64,000 bases of DNA from Isoetes taiwanensis (GCA_021234155.1 JAJEKV010000010.1:11738359-11802358); one strand, 5' to 3'; shown: positions 1 to 11,848, counted from the first letter of the stretch. Made by a program: numbers and translations. The notes: generated from the sequence alone by a model not told the origin.

Positions 1-650
1 TGTACTTAATTTATTCTGTGCACATTTATCTTGGTGGAAGTCTCGTTTTTGAGATATTAGGCATTTTTGCCTGGGCAGCTTTTGGTGTGGAATTGGAGCC
101 GAGTTTTGATGAGCCCTATTTGGCAACTTCCGTGAGTGAGTTTTGGGGCAGGAGATGGAATTTACTGGTGAATAGTCTGCTTAGGTCTGCTGTTTATGAT
201 CCTCTGTTCCGAGCTTTTCTCTCAGTAGCAGGCTTTGGTCTGAAAGATGAAAAAACTAATATACAGTTGCCTCTGTGGCCAAGATTATGCAGCCTATTAG
301 GGGTATTTGTAGTTTCTGGTTTAATGCACGAGTTGATATTCTTATGTATGAACAAATCAAAAGCTACATGGGAAGCTTTTTGCTTCTTTTTCTTGCATGG
401 TCTAATCACAGCAGCAGAAATTATTGTAAGAAAGAGGTTATGGCGGGGCCAAAAGAGGGTTCCAAAGGTTCTTGCTATTCCGGCAACCATGTTCTGCAAC
501 CTTGTCACTGCTACATGGTTACTTTTCCCTCCCCTTGCAAGACCAGGTACCATTTCTAAAGCTTTGCAGGAGACCCAGCTTCTTCTCGATTTTCTGCATG
601 CTCGTATTTGGAGCGTTCACAAGATTCAGCCTTTGCAACCCAGCATTTAA
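1..650 (+). CDS. Wax synthase (long-chain-alcohol O-fatty-acyltransferase), 3' part, cut by window edge
   Basis: An open frame runs from the first complete codon at base 3 to the TAA at 648-650, with no start seen, so the 5' half lies outside the window. The product is the C-terminal ~215 residues of a plant MBOAT wax synthase. This enzyme joins a fatty alcohol to acyl-CoA to give a wax ester in the ER membrane. Visible family marks are FWGRRWN, the membrane-embedded SGLMHEL with the presumed catalytic His, and several hydrophobic spans. About nine residues in ten match the complete copy at 20861-21985, without frameshifts or stops. An apparent start at base 18 is a GTG in mid-protein and is not a real start. 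Family assignment is sure; function of this copy is inferred. Confidence 0.9.
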   Translation, partial: YLIYSVHIYLGGSLVFEILGIFAWAAFGVELEPSFDEPYLATSVSEFWGRRWNLLVNSLLRSAVYDPLFRAFLSVAGFGLKDEKTNIQLPLWPRLCSLLGVFVVSGLMHELIFLCMNKSKATWEAFCFFFLHGLITAAEIIVRKRLWRGQKRVPKVLAIPATMFCNLVTATWLLFPPLARPGTISKALQETQLLLDFLHARIWSVHKIQPLQPSI

Positions 651-855
651 CGTGCTAACCATTCAGTGAAACTGAATGTTGTATGTATACTATGTAGCAT
701 TAGAATATTTCAACTCGATGTACAGCAGACATCTTACTGTCTTTTCGCTATCATCTTTTAGGCTCTTTGCAACTAACGTTTAACACGTGCTTACAAAAAG
801 TCAACTGATCTTTTTATATTAGCTATGTACCATACATCATCTTACCTTAGGATAA
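651..855 (+). other. 3' UTR / flank of wax synthase copy 1
   Basis: This stretch aligns with the sequence after the complete wax synthase (21986-22200). Both share the 'actatgtagcattagaat' segment and the 'cagacatcttact' and 'atcatctt' words, so the duplication unit extends past the stop codon. The homology is interrupted at about 856 by a hAT transposon and resumes near 5826. Confidence 0.7.
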
Positions 856-2777
856 ACTAAGTTCATAGCTACCGGGAACCAAGTTCCGAACTTGGTTCCG
901 GTTCCCAACTTCGTTCCCAAGGGTCCAGAGTTCCGGGAACTCTTAGTCAAGTTCCCAATACATCTGCTACCGGGCTGCGTTGGGGAAGTTCCCCGGGAGA
1001 CGGTAGTCCTACCGTCCCAGATGGACAATTATCCGTCCTACCTGGAATCACGACGGATTCCATCCCGCCCATTTTTTCACTTATTTCGGATTCTTGCCGC
1101 CTTGTAGAAGAGGGGACGGCATTTATAGGCCTAGTTTTATGCTTGGCGCCATGATCTTTTTCTCTTCTGGCCGAGCTTTTCTCTCAGTGCTTCCTGGATT
1201 TATCGAGCATTCTCTATCTGCGGCTCCGTGACTCTGTTGCTTGTTGGATACGGTAGTTTTCATGGCTGGCTGATCATGGTGGACCTCTGCCAGTAAGTAA
1301 AAAATGGATCACATGCATTTAGTATGGTGGTTAGCTGCAGAAATGCAGAGAAATCTTGCTGTAAGTTCTTTAAAGAAACGCACTCTTAAAACTCCCGCTT
1401 TCTACAACCTTTTTATGCCAAAGATTTACTTGAAAGAGTAGCCCGTGAAGCATTTTTACATGAGGATCAAAAGCTTTTTGAGGATCAGAACCACGATCAT
1501 CCGGGATTAAAAGGTTATTCAGCAGGAAATCTGGAAGAGAAGATTTTTCTGTAGTTCCTTTTGTTGCCGAGGTAGCTGAAGACCCTGGTTAGGTAAGTAT
1601 TGATCACTGCTTTGTGTTAAATGTTTGTTCTTAGTTATGCTATCTTGGTTTGCAGGTTATAGAAACTGCTAAATAGGACGAAGAAAAATGTTAGGACGAT
1701 TCTTGAGCATGGTTTACACGCTTCTACTGCATTATTACGTTTCAGATAAGGGATACACATGCTCCATATTTTTTTAGTTCTTTCTTGATCATACAGTGAA
1801 TGCAGCAGACCAATGTGCATAATATTACAGTCAGTAATAGATATATGTTGCAAGGCAAAGATGCGCTTATGAATCTGTCTACTGGCTAAATAAATGCGTT
1901 TTGCTATCACAGATTTTTAGACCATTCTTACTATGGCATAAAGAGCTTCAACTTTGGCCTACCTTCCTGGAAAATTTGTTGCAGAAGAATCAGATGCCTT
2001 ACCATATTTGGAACGTCCAAGTTTGAGTTGCTACAAGAAGCTTTTTTTAGAAGTACAAGTTTATAGATTTGTATATGATGCAGCACAGTTGAGAAATACA
2101 AGTTTTATATGCTTCTTCACTTGAATCTTGAGTTAAAAAATGAATGCAAGAAAGATTTTCTTTCTTCTTGAGTGCATGTTTTTATCTATTTTGTATTAAG
2201 ACAAGAAATACAAATTTCTTCTCTGTTCCAACACATTTCTCTCTGTTTTATCACAGAAAGGGGCAGGTGAAAGGCCTCGATGTAAAGCTTAAACATAAGT
2301 TTTCAATTCTAAAAATTTCCGGTTGGGAAAATAATTGTAGGGAGCTTCCGATTGGAATTTATAAATTCCGAATGATCTGGAAAGTGTTAGGAAATTTTCC
2401 TACTGGGGACAAAAAGTTTCCCCAACACTGCTACCGGGAACTACGTTCTAGGCGAAGTTCCCATAAATGGGAACTTGAGTTCCCGGCATGGTTCGAAATT
2501 AGGGGGGTTCCTCCCCTAAAAATCCGGTTTACTTCGTTAAAAACCGATTAGTTCCGACCAAAAAAATATGTGGAAGGCAAATGGCCTTTTCCTTGCCACG
2601 TTATACCAGCATTTATCCGTTTAAAATTTAAGTGGCGGGGGATTTTTTTTATAGGATATAATATACCATATTTCACTTTTCCTTTCCCTCGTTTTCAATT
2701 TAGGTTAGGTTTTTCATCTATCCTCTTCATCTCCTCCATTCAAGCAACGGCGGCGGTGGCGAAGAAGCAAAACGCTC

Positions 2778-2908
2778 ATGGCGCATCTCCTCCTTTCCTC
2801 CCCACTGGCTCGCCTCGTGCGGACTTCCCAAGCATCATATCTCATCGCCCAAAGAGACTTCGCAAGAATGGAACTCATGGATTTGAGGCCATGGCTCGCA
2901 AAATGATT
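2778..2908 (+). other. Short ORF inside the hAT element, possible captured exon
   Basis: An ATG at 2778 opens a frame of about 42 codons beginning MAHLLLSSPLARLVRTSQ, a basic, Ser/Leu-rich start like an organelle-targeting peptide. It lies in a GC-richer patch unlike its AT-rich surroundings. No family is recognised. It may be a fragment of a host gene carried by the transposon, or chance. Confidence 0.2.
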
Positions 2909-3819
2909 TAAGCTTCTATTCTTGGAATCTAGGTTTATTTTCTCGATTTTTTGTATGTAGAAAGTGAAAGCAATAGCAGATTCGCCTATCTTCTTCAAAT
3001 CAAGATAACAAGAAGAAGAACATGCCATTATTTATTTTTGATCCGACCGCCTCCTTCCATCATAATGTCCGAAGTTACTTTGGTTGTAACGTAACTTTGA
3101 TAAATAAGTCTTCTTTATACTTAAATTTCTTGCTCGGTTTAGATTTACTTATCGTACATAATGTGTTCCTCAATGCTCCAAAGTCAGTAGAAATGTTACA
3201 TATATGGCTCAATACTCTAAAGTCAGCAGAGATGTTATATGTATCTTTGCTGCATTTTAAGAAAATCTGTATGTTGAATATAAGGTTTCATGCTTTGTAA
3301 ATAACAACAATGCTGCCTCCTAATTCTGAGTTTTAATTTGTGTGTGTAGGCTGTGCAAGAGATGGCAAGAGGACCATAGCATTTCAGTTATCTTCTTTAA
3401 ATCAAGATAATGTGAAGAGGAAGCATAGCCATTGTTTATTTCGTGATCTAGTTGCTTACTCTCTGGCATTGGACGACTCCTTCCTTCCATCATTTTGGTA
3501 AGTAATCATATCTAAACTATTTTGGTTGTATTTTGAATCTAGTTTAAGTTTATTTAATGTTCTTATTATCTTACTCAAGTTTAGATTTATTTAGTGTATG
3601 TATCTTATGTTCTCAATGCCTTAAAGCTCTAGATATGTAATATGTATGTATGCTGCTAATATTTTAAGATTCTTTATGTTAGAAACAAGAATGGCTTCTT
3701 GTAATAACAAGAATGTTGTCTCCTAATTCTGAATTTTTTGTCCCTTTTTTTGTGTGTGTGTATGCTATCTTCTAAATCTGACTTTTAATTTGTGTGTATA
3801 CCTGTCAGGCAACACACAT

Positions 3820-3957
3820 GGCAAGAGGACCAAAGAAAAGGAAAACTATAGGTATTCTTGGCAATAATGTTCTTGATATGTTCAAGAAAGTAGCAGCAAG
3901 GAAGGCTTTGAATGATCCTCAAGCTGAATGCAATGAAGCTAGAAAAGTATGCTGATT
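3820..3957 (+). other. Short ORF inside the hAT element, basic N-terminus
   Basis: A 45-codon frame starts MARGPKKRKTIGILGNNVLD and ends at a TGA near 3955. The 'atggcaagaggacca' start recurs at about 3361 in a neighbouring duplicated segment. The basic cluster resembles a nuclear localisation or AT-hook-like tail, but no family can be named. It may be a captured exon. Confidence 0.2.
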
Positions 3958-4737
3958 TTTGAAGGAGAAAACTTATCATATTATCTTGTTAAAATTTCAA
4001 AGGAGAATTTTGATGATATCCAAAAGGTTAACTTTCCCTATTAACTTGTTTGATCCTTGTGATTAGGGGAGATTTTGATCCTTTTGTGTATATGATGTAT
4101 GGAACTTAACTATTATAGCATTTTTCATATGGCCGTTTAAATTTCTTAGTTGAAGGCATTAATCTTGCAATTCTTATAACAAACAGGATTTTCCGGTTGC
4201 ATATTATAATATCCGATATTAGAAAATGGAAGAAGGCATTTTACTTATTAAGGAATTTTTTAATTTCGATGCCTGGTTCCCGGTAGCAAATTTTAATTTA
4301 GCATCAAATTAATTAAAATTTACAAATCAACAATAAGAAAAAAATGTCAAAATGCCAAGAAACCCTTTTTTCTCCTTTCGTGGCTTTTGGCGGCTGATCC
4401 TGATGTCGCACCTCTCACATTTGAACTTCGATCGAAGTCGAATCTTTGAAGTTAGAACTCGGATCTGGCCGGCTCACGGTTGAAGTCGAAACACCTCGGG
4501 TTGAAGCCGATCGACGAGCTATTGAAGCCAGAACCGATCGCCGCCATCGAAGTTTTGAAGAAGCTCCTCTGCGTGTGCCACCGCCATCGGGTTCGATGGT
4601 GAGTCCTCGCCCCTCTGCATCTCTATTTTTTCATTCTTTCATCTCTCATTCCCGCAAAGGTTCGACCTCTTTTTTCATCTCTCCGGCCTCTGGCTGGCCT
4701 GGGGCGGGTCGTGACGCGTGCAAGGGGAGCTTTGCTC

Positions 4738-4814
4738 CAATCTTTGCTGCCAATAATCTTTGCTGCCAATCTTTGCAAATAATCTTTGCCAATCTTTGCT
4801 GCCAATCTTTGCAG
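4738..4814 (+). repeat. Imperfect tandem 'aatctttgctgcc' repeat
   Basis: Five to six imperfect copies of a 13-20 bp 'caatctttgctgcc' unit stand in a row inside the hAT element. It is a simple tandem expansion with no coding sense. Confidence 0.7.
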
Positions 4815-5180
4815 GAACTCTGAAGGTGAAGCCAAAGTAGGTCTGAAGATGATATCTTGTGTCTTTCTTTCATTTCTCAGTCTCAATCATTCAAGAAGAC
4901 ACCTCTACTGCAGGTTCGACATATGCTGTGATGTCTGCTGCTGCAGGAGGAGCTGCCCTTTGGCTCTGTTAACTTATTAGGCTAGAACATTATCACTGAT
5001 AGCATAAAACATGTAAGCTTTTGAAGATTTGATATAAGCTTTTGAAAATTTTGACCGATTTATATGGACTTATTAAGAATGCATTCTAGAGCAGGTGCTT
5101 ATTTACTATTGTTTATTTATTATTTATGCCTTATTTTTATTTACCATCACTCTTGCATAATTTAAGACTCGCATTGTGAT

Positions 5181-5221
5181 ATTTTAGATTTTAGATTTTA
5201 GATTTTAGATTTTAGATTTTA
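5181..5221 (+). repeat. Heptanucleotide repeat (TTTTAGA)n
   Basis: About five copies of 'ttttaga' in direct succession, inside the hAT element. Confidence 0.9.
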
Positions 5222-5487
5222 TATTTTCTAAACTCTTAATGGAAGTCAAAGAGTGGTTCTATCTATTACGTTCACACATCACTATGTATTTCATATTTTT
5301 CTGTTCTAAGTATTCTATGATAATCTATATGCAAAGGGAACTCCAAAACCGTTTCAACTCCTAAAAAATTCGAAAGTTGGCCGTTCCCGTTCCCGCACGT
5401 TCCCGTTCCCGTTCCGAGATTTGGGTCCAAGTTCCCGTTCCCGTTCCCGTTCCGGGTAGCTATGACTAAGTTATCCAACGTAAATGT

Positions 5488-5701
5488 AGGTTAGGATCAA
5501 TTCAGGCGCGTCAGCCAATCACGCCGTGCCACGTGGCATCATTTCTTTAAAGGAATGCTAAGAGATTGTTATGCCGTCGTTGTCCCCTGTTTTTACTCAA
5601 CATTCTTGGGTTTTTACGCAACATTCTTGGGTTTTACCTGCGATTCCGGCGATTTCACTCCACATTCTTGATTTTTTTACTGCCAGAATTGATCCTAACC
5701 T
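5488..5701. repeat. Foldback: 16-bp inverted repeat, long loop
   Basis: AGGTTAGGATCAATTC (5488-5503) is perfectly inverted at 5686-5701. The segment sits directly beside a second foldback (5714-5819). Together they fill a gap absent from the homologous flank of wax synthase copy 2, so the pair probably arrived as an insertion. 'TGTA' stands at both outer borders (5486-5489 and 5818-5822), which may be a target duplication. Confidence 0.6.
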
Positions 5702-5713
5702 CCATTCACGTTG

Positions 5714-5819
5714 CAGGAATGCTCTTCTTGTGTTGATTCTGGAGAGTCAACAGGGGCCTCCGCCTAACGGCGTCGTCCCGTGTTTCCTCCCCAGAATCAA
5801 CACAAGAAGAGCATTCCTG
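5714..5819. repeat. Perfect 29-bp inverted repeat, 48-nt loop
   Basis: The 29 bases at 5714-5742, containing GGAATGCTCTTCTTGTG, are exactly inverted at 5791-5819. RNA from either strand would fold into a fully paired 29-bp stem with a 48-nt loop. This suits a transposon foldback or a source of small RNA better than an ordinary miRNA precursor, which usually has mismatches. Confidence 0.8.
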
Positions 5820-5865
5820 TATACATAATTGTCTTTATTAGTTCACGCTTTGGAAGACGGTAATT

Positions 5866-6679
5866 GCTCCAATATCCAAATTGACCAAGTGTGCATATCC
5901 ATTACCTTCTCGTCTCAATTTTCTTCTGGCTTTTACTACAAGAGAACGGGTCAATTTGTGTCATCAAAATGTCACCAGAGCATTGAAAAGTATACATTAT
6001 GACACTGTTGATGACATTTAGACATGGGTGATGCTATAGGTGCCACAATTTGTGTCATCTATAGCCTCAGTCTTTGTGTCACCCACAGCGTCATTAACTT
6101 TGCTATGACGCTATAGATGCTTGTATTAGCATCAACTATAGTGTCACTAGTTGTACATATATAGCATTGGAATTACTTTCAGTGCCATTATAGGTGTTGC
6201 TATTAGCATCAAATATAATAGCACCTTTAGTGTCACAAATTTCGTCAATGTTGTACGGCCATAGTTATATGCCACAATCGATATTGCTATTAATATCATC
6301 AATATTGTTAGATATTGTCCCAGCAGTTGTATTAAGCTTTATGTTAGTTCACATAATGAGGTTATGAGTATTAATATATTAACAATACGAAGATGCAATA
6401 TTTCTGACAACTTTCAGAGAGGTAGAACTACTAAATGGGAAGAATCTTAAACACTTGATACATGGACTTGAGATCAATAAGTATAGGTAATTTTAGACAG
6501 TAAGGGGAGTTTCTAAGGTTATTTGGAGACCCCCTTCCACAATCTGCCTTTTACATGGGACTCTACTTTACCATCCAGTAGGAGGTAGGGTTTATTCTAT
6601 ATATAAGGCATAATTATAAATATTTATATTTGGAGGCTTTTGATTGTAGAGAGACCATATTTCGGTTGTAAATACCTCA
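5866..6679 (+). repeat. Direct repeat, copy A (~0.8 kb)
   Basis: This segment matches 8076-8911 base for base over most of its length, from 'gctccaatatccaaattg' to 'gtaaatacctca'. Inside it, 'tactacaagagaac' followed by GTCAT/GTCAC words resembles the end of a CACTA-type element (CACTACAAGA), but no matching opposite end is seen. Copy A stops exactly where a Helitron-like 3' end begins. No coding sense. Confidence 0.85.
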
Positions 6680-8075
6680 CTAGAAACGTGTGTCCGGCGA
6701 TGCCGGGCATTAGTCGTGGTGGGCACATGGATAGGCAGATGGTGATGCAAGCCTACATGGGATAGAATGGAATAGGTAGATTTAATGGTTTGTGTAGACT
6801 TAATGGATAGTCACACGATTTGCAAGTGAAATGCATAGAAAATTGGTCTTTTATATGATGCAAACATCAATGAAGTGCAACTGTGAGACAATGGTAGTGG
6901 TACTGGGTTATAAATGCCATATTTCAAAGTGATTGTACAACTGTAAGTGTCATGGAATCATAAGAAGTGGTGGATGTAATGGGTACTCACCATGATCGTA
7001 ATTGAAATGTGGTGTTGTATACATGCATGAAATGTGGTGCTGTTGCTACTGCTACATGCACGCATCATTTTGGAGATGATCTTTTAATGCAAATCATGTG
7101 ATGTGGGGTCTATGTACGCATGTGTATCTATATAGGCTTCCAATATTCATAGAGGTGTGTGCCATGGCAAATGATATCATATTCGGTGGAATTATAGGTG
7201 CATACTCGAATTTTGTGAACCGGGTTGACTTTGATGTTGTAAACCTATAAATATCCTTGGACATTATGCTTAAAATATAAGAGGCAAAAGCTTGAAAGAA
7301 TCCTTGAAAACATGTGCTCAATGATGTGTTAATGGTTACACCTAAATATGAGAGATTAATGGTTATGGTGTTAGATAAACTACATAAAGTGGTTTGTTGG
7401 AAAAGACATGAGTATGGGCATGAAACTTGATATGTATAAAATAATAAGCCTGCCTTGCATGAAGACTAACATGTATCAAATGGAAGTTTGTTGCATAATA
7501 TCTTATTATTGTTAAGTGGGGTTTGTGAGTTGTGCAACAACAATAAATAAAACAACAGAGATCCTATACAACATTAATTGATATGATGTAAACTAAACAT
7601 GTATATATTTTCTTATGTGTTATGGTGGAAGTTCAAATTTCATAATAAATAGGTTAATGGATCAGCAGCACAAATATGTCATTTTATTTCCTTGAACATG
7701 TTGGCAATGGAAGTACGTTTAAAAATTTTCTCCTTGCATGAGTAGTATTTGCGATTGTACCTTTCTGTTTCTCAAAATCCCAATGGTGTCAAGCCGTTCT
7801 AAAAAAGCAATTGAAAGGTCTGCTTAAAAAGAACTTCAGGCTTAGATTGTGGGATCGAGACAAATAAATAGGTCAATTTGTGAATAATATGTAGGGCATG
7901 GTGCATGTGACTTGGGAAACATTTTGGTGAGACATGGATTTGGGAGAAAATTGCATATTTTGGCAGTTAATTGTCAGAATGGATGGGTATTGTGCGCTCC
8001 TGTACATCACATAAATGTGCAAAATTTTTTATACAAATTCAATCAACTATGATTTCTTCACATCGCATCTAAACA
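6680..8075 (-). mobile_element. Helitron-like element with 3' terminus at 6680 (far end not defined)
   Basis: Read on the minus strand, the sequence ends with a 7-bp hairpin with 3-nt loop (6692-6708), an 8-nt spacer and CTAG (6683-6680) followed by T. This is the layout of a Helitron 3' end, which inserts between A and T. The related direct repeat B has the uninterrupted 'A|T' site at 8911/8912. The 5' TC end was not found. The 1.4 kb between the repeats has no helicase or other coding domain, so the right border given is only the start of repeat B. Confidence 0.5.
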
Positions 8076-8911
8076 GCTCCAATATCCAAATTGACCAAGT
8101 GTGCATATCCATTACCTTCTCGTCTCAATTTTCTTATGGCTTTTACTACAAGAGAAGGGGTCAATTTCTGTCATCAAAATGTCACCAGAGCGTTGAAAAG
8201 TATACATTATGACACTGTTGATGACATTTAGACATGGGTGATGCTATAGGTGCCACAATTTGTGTCATCTATAGCCTCAGTCTTTGTGTCACCCACAGTG
8301 TCATTAACTTTGTTATGATGCTATAGATGCTAGTATTAGCATCAATTATAGTGTCATTAGTTGTACATATATACCCTTGGAATTAGTTTCAGTGCCTTTC
8401 AGTGCCATTATAGGTGTTGCTATTAGCATCAAATATAATAGCACATTTAGTGTCACAAATTTCGTCAATGTTGTACGGCCATAGTTATATGCCACAATCT
8501 ATATTGCTATTAATATTATCAATATTGTTAGATATTGTCCCAGCAGTTGTATTAAGCTATGTTAGTTCACATAATGAGATTATGAGTGTTAATATATTAA
8601 AAATATGAAGATGCAATATTTCTGACAACTAGAACTACTAAATGAGAAGAATCTTAAACACTTGATACATGGATTTGACATCAATAAGTATAGATAATTT
8701 TAGACAGTAAGGAATATAATAGAATAGAATAGTAAGGGGAGTTTCTAAGGTTATTTGGGGGCCACCTTCCATAATCTGCCTTTTACATGGAACTCTACTT
8801 TACCATCTAGTAGGAGGTAGGGTTTATTCTATATATAAGGCGTAATTATAAATATGTATATTTGGAGGCTTTTGATTGTAGAGAGACCATATTTTGGTTG
8901 TAAATACCTCA
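8076..8911 (+). repeat. Direct repeat, copy B (~0.8 kb)
   Basis: Second copy of 5866-6679, with scattered substitutions and a few short indels, including a duplicated 'tttcagtgcc' near 8388-8404 and an extra 'agaatagaat' near 8720. After 'acctca' it continues as 'ttattttag', giving the empty site of the Helitron-like insertion in copy A. Confidence 0.85.
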
Positions 8912-11002
8912 TTATTTTAGTGAAATTTACTTCTTGCATGTAACTAACCCAACAAAAATACACTTGAGTTTTATCTTATATTACAAGTCCTAAGGATTTG
9001 CTATCTTAACATGTATAAATATTATAGGCAAGATGCTTTTGGAATATTAGAGTTGATACCTCCTCCTATAATTGACACATTTTTCCGGAAGGAAAAAATA
9101 GGGGCTAAAACAAAAAGAAGAAAAATGGAAAAAAAAAGGGGCTTTGACGGTTCTGTTCTGCACCCTGTGTTTTCCATGACGGCTTCTCCTTCGCTGCATT
9201 TAGGGTTTGACTATGGTGGATTTGAATGCTGTGCAGAAGGATGGTACGATCGAGCAAGGTAGATCCACGATGAGTAGGCATGACAGAGCTATGGCTGTGC
9301 CATGTCACCTAAACCAAGACTGGAATCCAGTAGCCATTCCCATTGCAGATCAAGAAAATTCAAACTAGAGGACAAGAAACAGGGCAAGAACTAGAATAAT
9401 TATGAATGCCATAGCTAGAAGACAAAGAAATTTCGAACTACATAACAAACCCGGCTGCAAAATAGGGGATTCAGAAGTGCTGGGACTTCTGAAGAAAGGA
9501 AAGGCGCTCGGGCCATGTCCTCGCAGATGGCAATTGGGATTGTAATGGGATACATAAAAACGTAAAGAAAGGTGCCATTTTGTAAGCATGATTGAAAGGC
9601 AAGAGAACAAGATTAAGGTGTTGTTTTCCATAGGGTCGAAAATGAAGATGGAAACGAAAGAACATCCAAATAATCTCTGAAGATGGAAGGTGCCAATATT
9701 AGTGATAGTTTTTGCTTAAACAATTCTATTCGTAAGGTAAGGTGATAAATAACCCACTCTAACCAGCTGTATTTTGATGTGTTGTATATTATGGGTTTGT
9801 TTTGCATCTTTACGGGTCTATTTTGCATCTTTATGGGTCTTTCAGTTCGGAACTTTGATTTGGCGAATATTCTATATTATAATCAAAGGCTATTAGAATT
9901 TTAAGAAGAAAACTGAATTTCAGTCTCAATGGTGCAAATCAAGCATCCGGGTTTGACGGGGAGGGGAGGGGAACCCAAAAAAAAAAAAAGTCACAACAAA
10001 GCTTAGCATCGACCATCGAAGACTATCCGGATAACGTGCCAGCACGGCATGCCGGAATGAATCCCCTGCTAGTGCTGAGCAGGAGTCCAGAATGAATCCC
10101 CTGCTACAATGCTGGGCTCGCCCGAGATGCCTAAGCTATAGCTTCTACCCTAAGCAGGATCGTTCGGGCCAGAAGAAAACAATCCAGAAATCCCTGCTCT
10201 GCACAATCCGCTCCTGCTCGCTCCACTGCCCCTGCTCTCCACATTCCACCCATGCTCCACAACAACCTAGGCTGCAAATAGAAAGTAGCATGATATCTTA
10301 TCCATGCCCTAGAAACTTCAAAAAACTCGCAACATACCTTTATTCTTTTGAACCATGGCAAAAAAGCTCATCCAAAAAACCTCAAAAAGGAAAGATGAAC
10401 TTTAAATGTAATTAAGCTGCTTAAACATTGCAAAATATTTGGTTTGTATACAATACGTGCCAGGAATCATAGTCCCAACCATGCGAGAAAAGCCCTCTCG
10501 CAATACGAAATGAAATATTGCAAGTTTATCATTTCAAAGGGAAAATGGATCATGATGAGAATGAAATTAGTATGCGAGATAGAACTGTGTGCAAAGAAGC
10601 ACATGCTGCTATTTTAGGACTCCCTAAGGTGAATGCCATAAAACGTTATTTTGCACATGCATTTTGAGGTAGGTGTATTTTTATATCAATGCTTCAATTA
10701 AGCATCAATACGAAGAGGATATATTGCCAAGATGAAAGAATTGGCAACTCATTCTTGGCTAGATTTGTAGCACTTTTGATTCATAGTGGATATCTTACTT
10801 GTTGGATGGTGCTTGCTTCAATGAGATATAAGACGCACCGCACCTTTTTCACTTAAAGTTGAACATATAACTAGAAATACTTGGAGATTCAAGTTGTTGA
10901 GAAAGAAAATTATGTACATTGTTGATTATGGATTCAATGTTCCTCAAAATCAGATTTTGTGTTTGTTGAATTGCAAGCAAGGTAATATGCCTTTAAATTG
11001 CT
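8912..11002. other. Spacer without recognisable gene
   Basis: AT-rich DNA with ORFs of at most about 110 codons that show no family motif. A 17-bp phrase 'gaatgaatcccctgcta' occurs twice (about 10056 and 10092). A poly-A tract lies near 9977. A frame from about 10542 (MDHDENEISMRDRTVCK...) runs 40 codons and is not recognised. Confidence 0.5.
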
Positions 11003-11484
11003 ATTCTAGAATGGGACTCGCATGAAACCAACAAACCGCCCGACTTAGACTTGCTTCTCATTCATCTCAGCAGATTTTCTACAATGGTGGATAGTGGGTA
11101 GCCGCACACATGCGAACTACCCATAAAAAATAAAGGGAAAATCCAATTATATCATTTGGACCCCAACAAAATACAATGCTAATAGAGACTGGGCTAGTGT
11201 ACCTGCCGAAAGCTTATCACCGGGATTAAAAAACCCCGCCCTTTCGGGTTTTCGAGGAAAAACCCTAGTGATAAGCCTCGGCAAGGGCTTGGACAAACGT
11301 AAGGCATAAAAATCGCTCCCAAAACCCACTAATGGAAAAGTCGAAACGGATGCCGCCGCTAACCCTGCACGCACATCACCAACAAAACAACAAGACAAAA
11401 CAAACCTCCCCAGAGTGGAGGGTTGATTACGCTGTGCCACGCCGCGAAAAAATACAATAACAAAGAAGGGGAGGGTGGGTTCAA

Positions 11485-11660
11485 AGAGAATAAGGTACTG
11501 CTGAGAGAAGAGGAAGCGCCGATGAGATGTTGATGCAGAAACGCGCCTAAAATAGCGAACTCCCAACCAGAATGGGCATGCGCCGCCCGCATGCATGCAA
11601 AACATGCATGCTCGTCCCATTCTAGAATGGCGATCCGATGTCTCGGATCGATGGGATTCT
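11485..11660 (+). repeat. Hairpin-rich direct repeat, copy 1
   Basis: This segment is repeated almost unchanged at 11849-12020. It holds short palindromes: GCATGCATG/CATGCATGC with a 5-nt loop, CCCATTCTAGAATGG, and GATCCGA/TCGGATC. 'attctagaatgggactcgc...aaccaacaaaccgccc' also stands at about 11006 and 11659. The pattern suggests a small decayed mobile element or local duplication. The long minus-strand frame across it (11147-11620) has no protein-family sense. Confidence 0.65.
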
Positions 11661-11848
11661 AGAATGGGACTCGCGATGAAACCAACAAACCGCCCAATAC
11701 CAAAGGACTTCCTTACAAACTAGGATCGAGGACCTAAGGTCACGGACGAAGGCTAAAGGCTAAAGGCCGGAAAGGACAAAGAAGAAAGAAATGCCAAATT
11801 GGCCAAACCAAGGGGAAGAAGCCCTCCCCGCCTCGGGAAACAATTCAA

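Larger units (their letters stand above)
864..5464. mobile_element. Non-autonomous hAT transposon, 4.6 kb, complete with 8-bp TSD
   Basis: The left end CATAGCTACCGGGAAC (864) and the right end GTTCCGGGTAGCTATG (ending 5464) are inverted repeats with one mismatch in 16. The element is flanked by an exact 8-bp duplication ACTAAGTT (856-863 and 5465-5472). An 8-bp TSD with A at TIR position 2 and G at position 5 is typical of hAT elements. Dense GTTCCC-type repeats lie just inside both ends (870-1010, 5375-5455), as expected for transposase binding sites. The same motif also occurs inside at 2429-2500 and 4276-4288. No transposase domain is seen. The interior holds short ORFs, duplicated segments (about 2940-3300 versus 3365-3700) and simple repeats, possibly captured host DNA. 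Confidence 0.88.

Noticed and set aside
18..20. Start codon of the first wax synthase
   Set aside because: It is a GTG in mid-protein; the frame stays open to the window edge and aligns with internal residues of the complete copy.
2429..4288. Nested hAT element with TGCTACCGGGAAC ends
   Set aside because: Inverted ends exist but the 8-bp flanks do not match; they are more simply internal copies of the outer element's subterminal motif.
5866..8911. LTR retrotransposon with 0.8-kb LTRs and a 1.4-kb interior
   Set aside because: The repeats do not both start with TG, no target duplication flanks them, no primer-binding site or polypurine tract is seen, and the left copy begins in sequence shared with the wax synthase flank.
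11147..11620. 157-codon minus-strand ORF as a gene
   Set aside because: It spans the duplicated hairpin-rich repeat, is of low information and has no family features.
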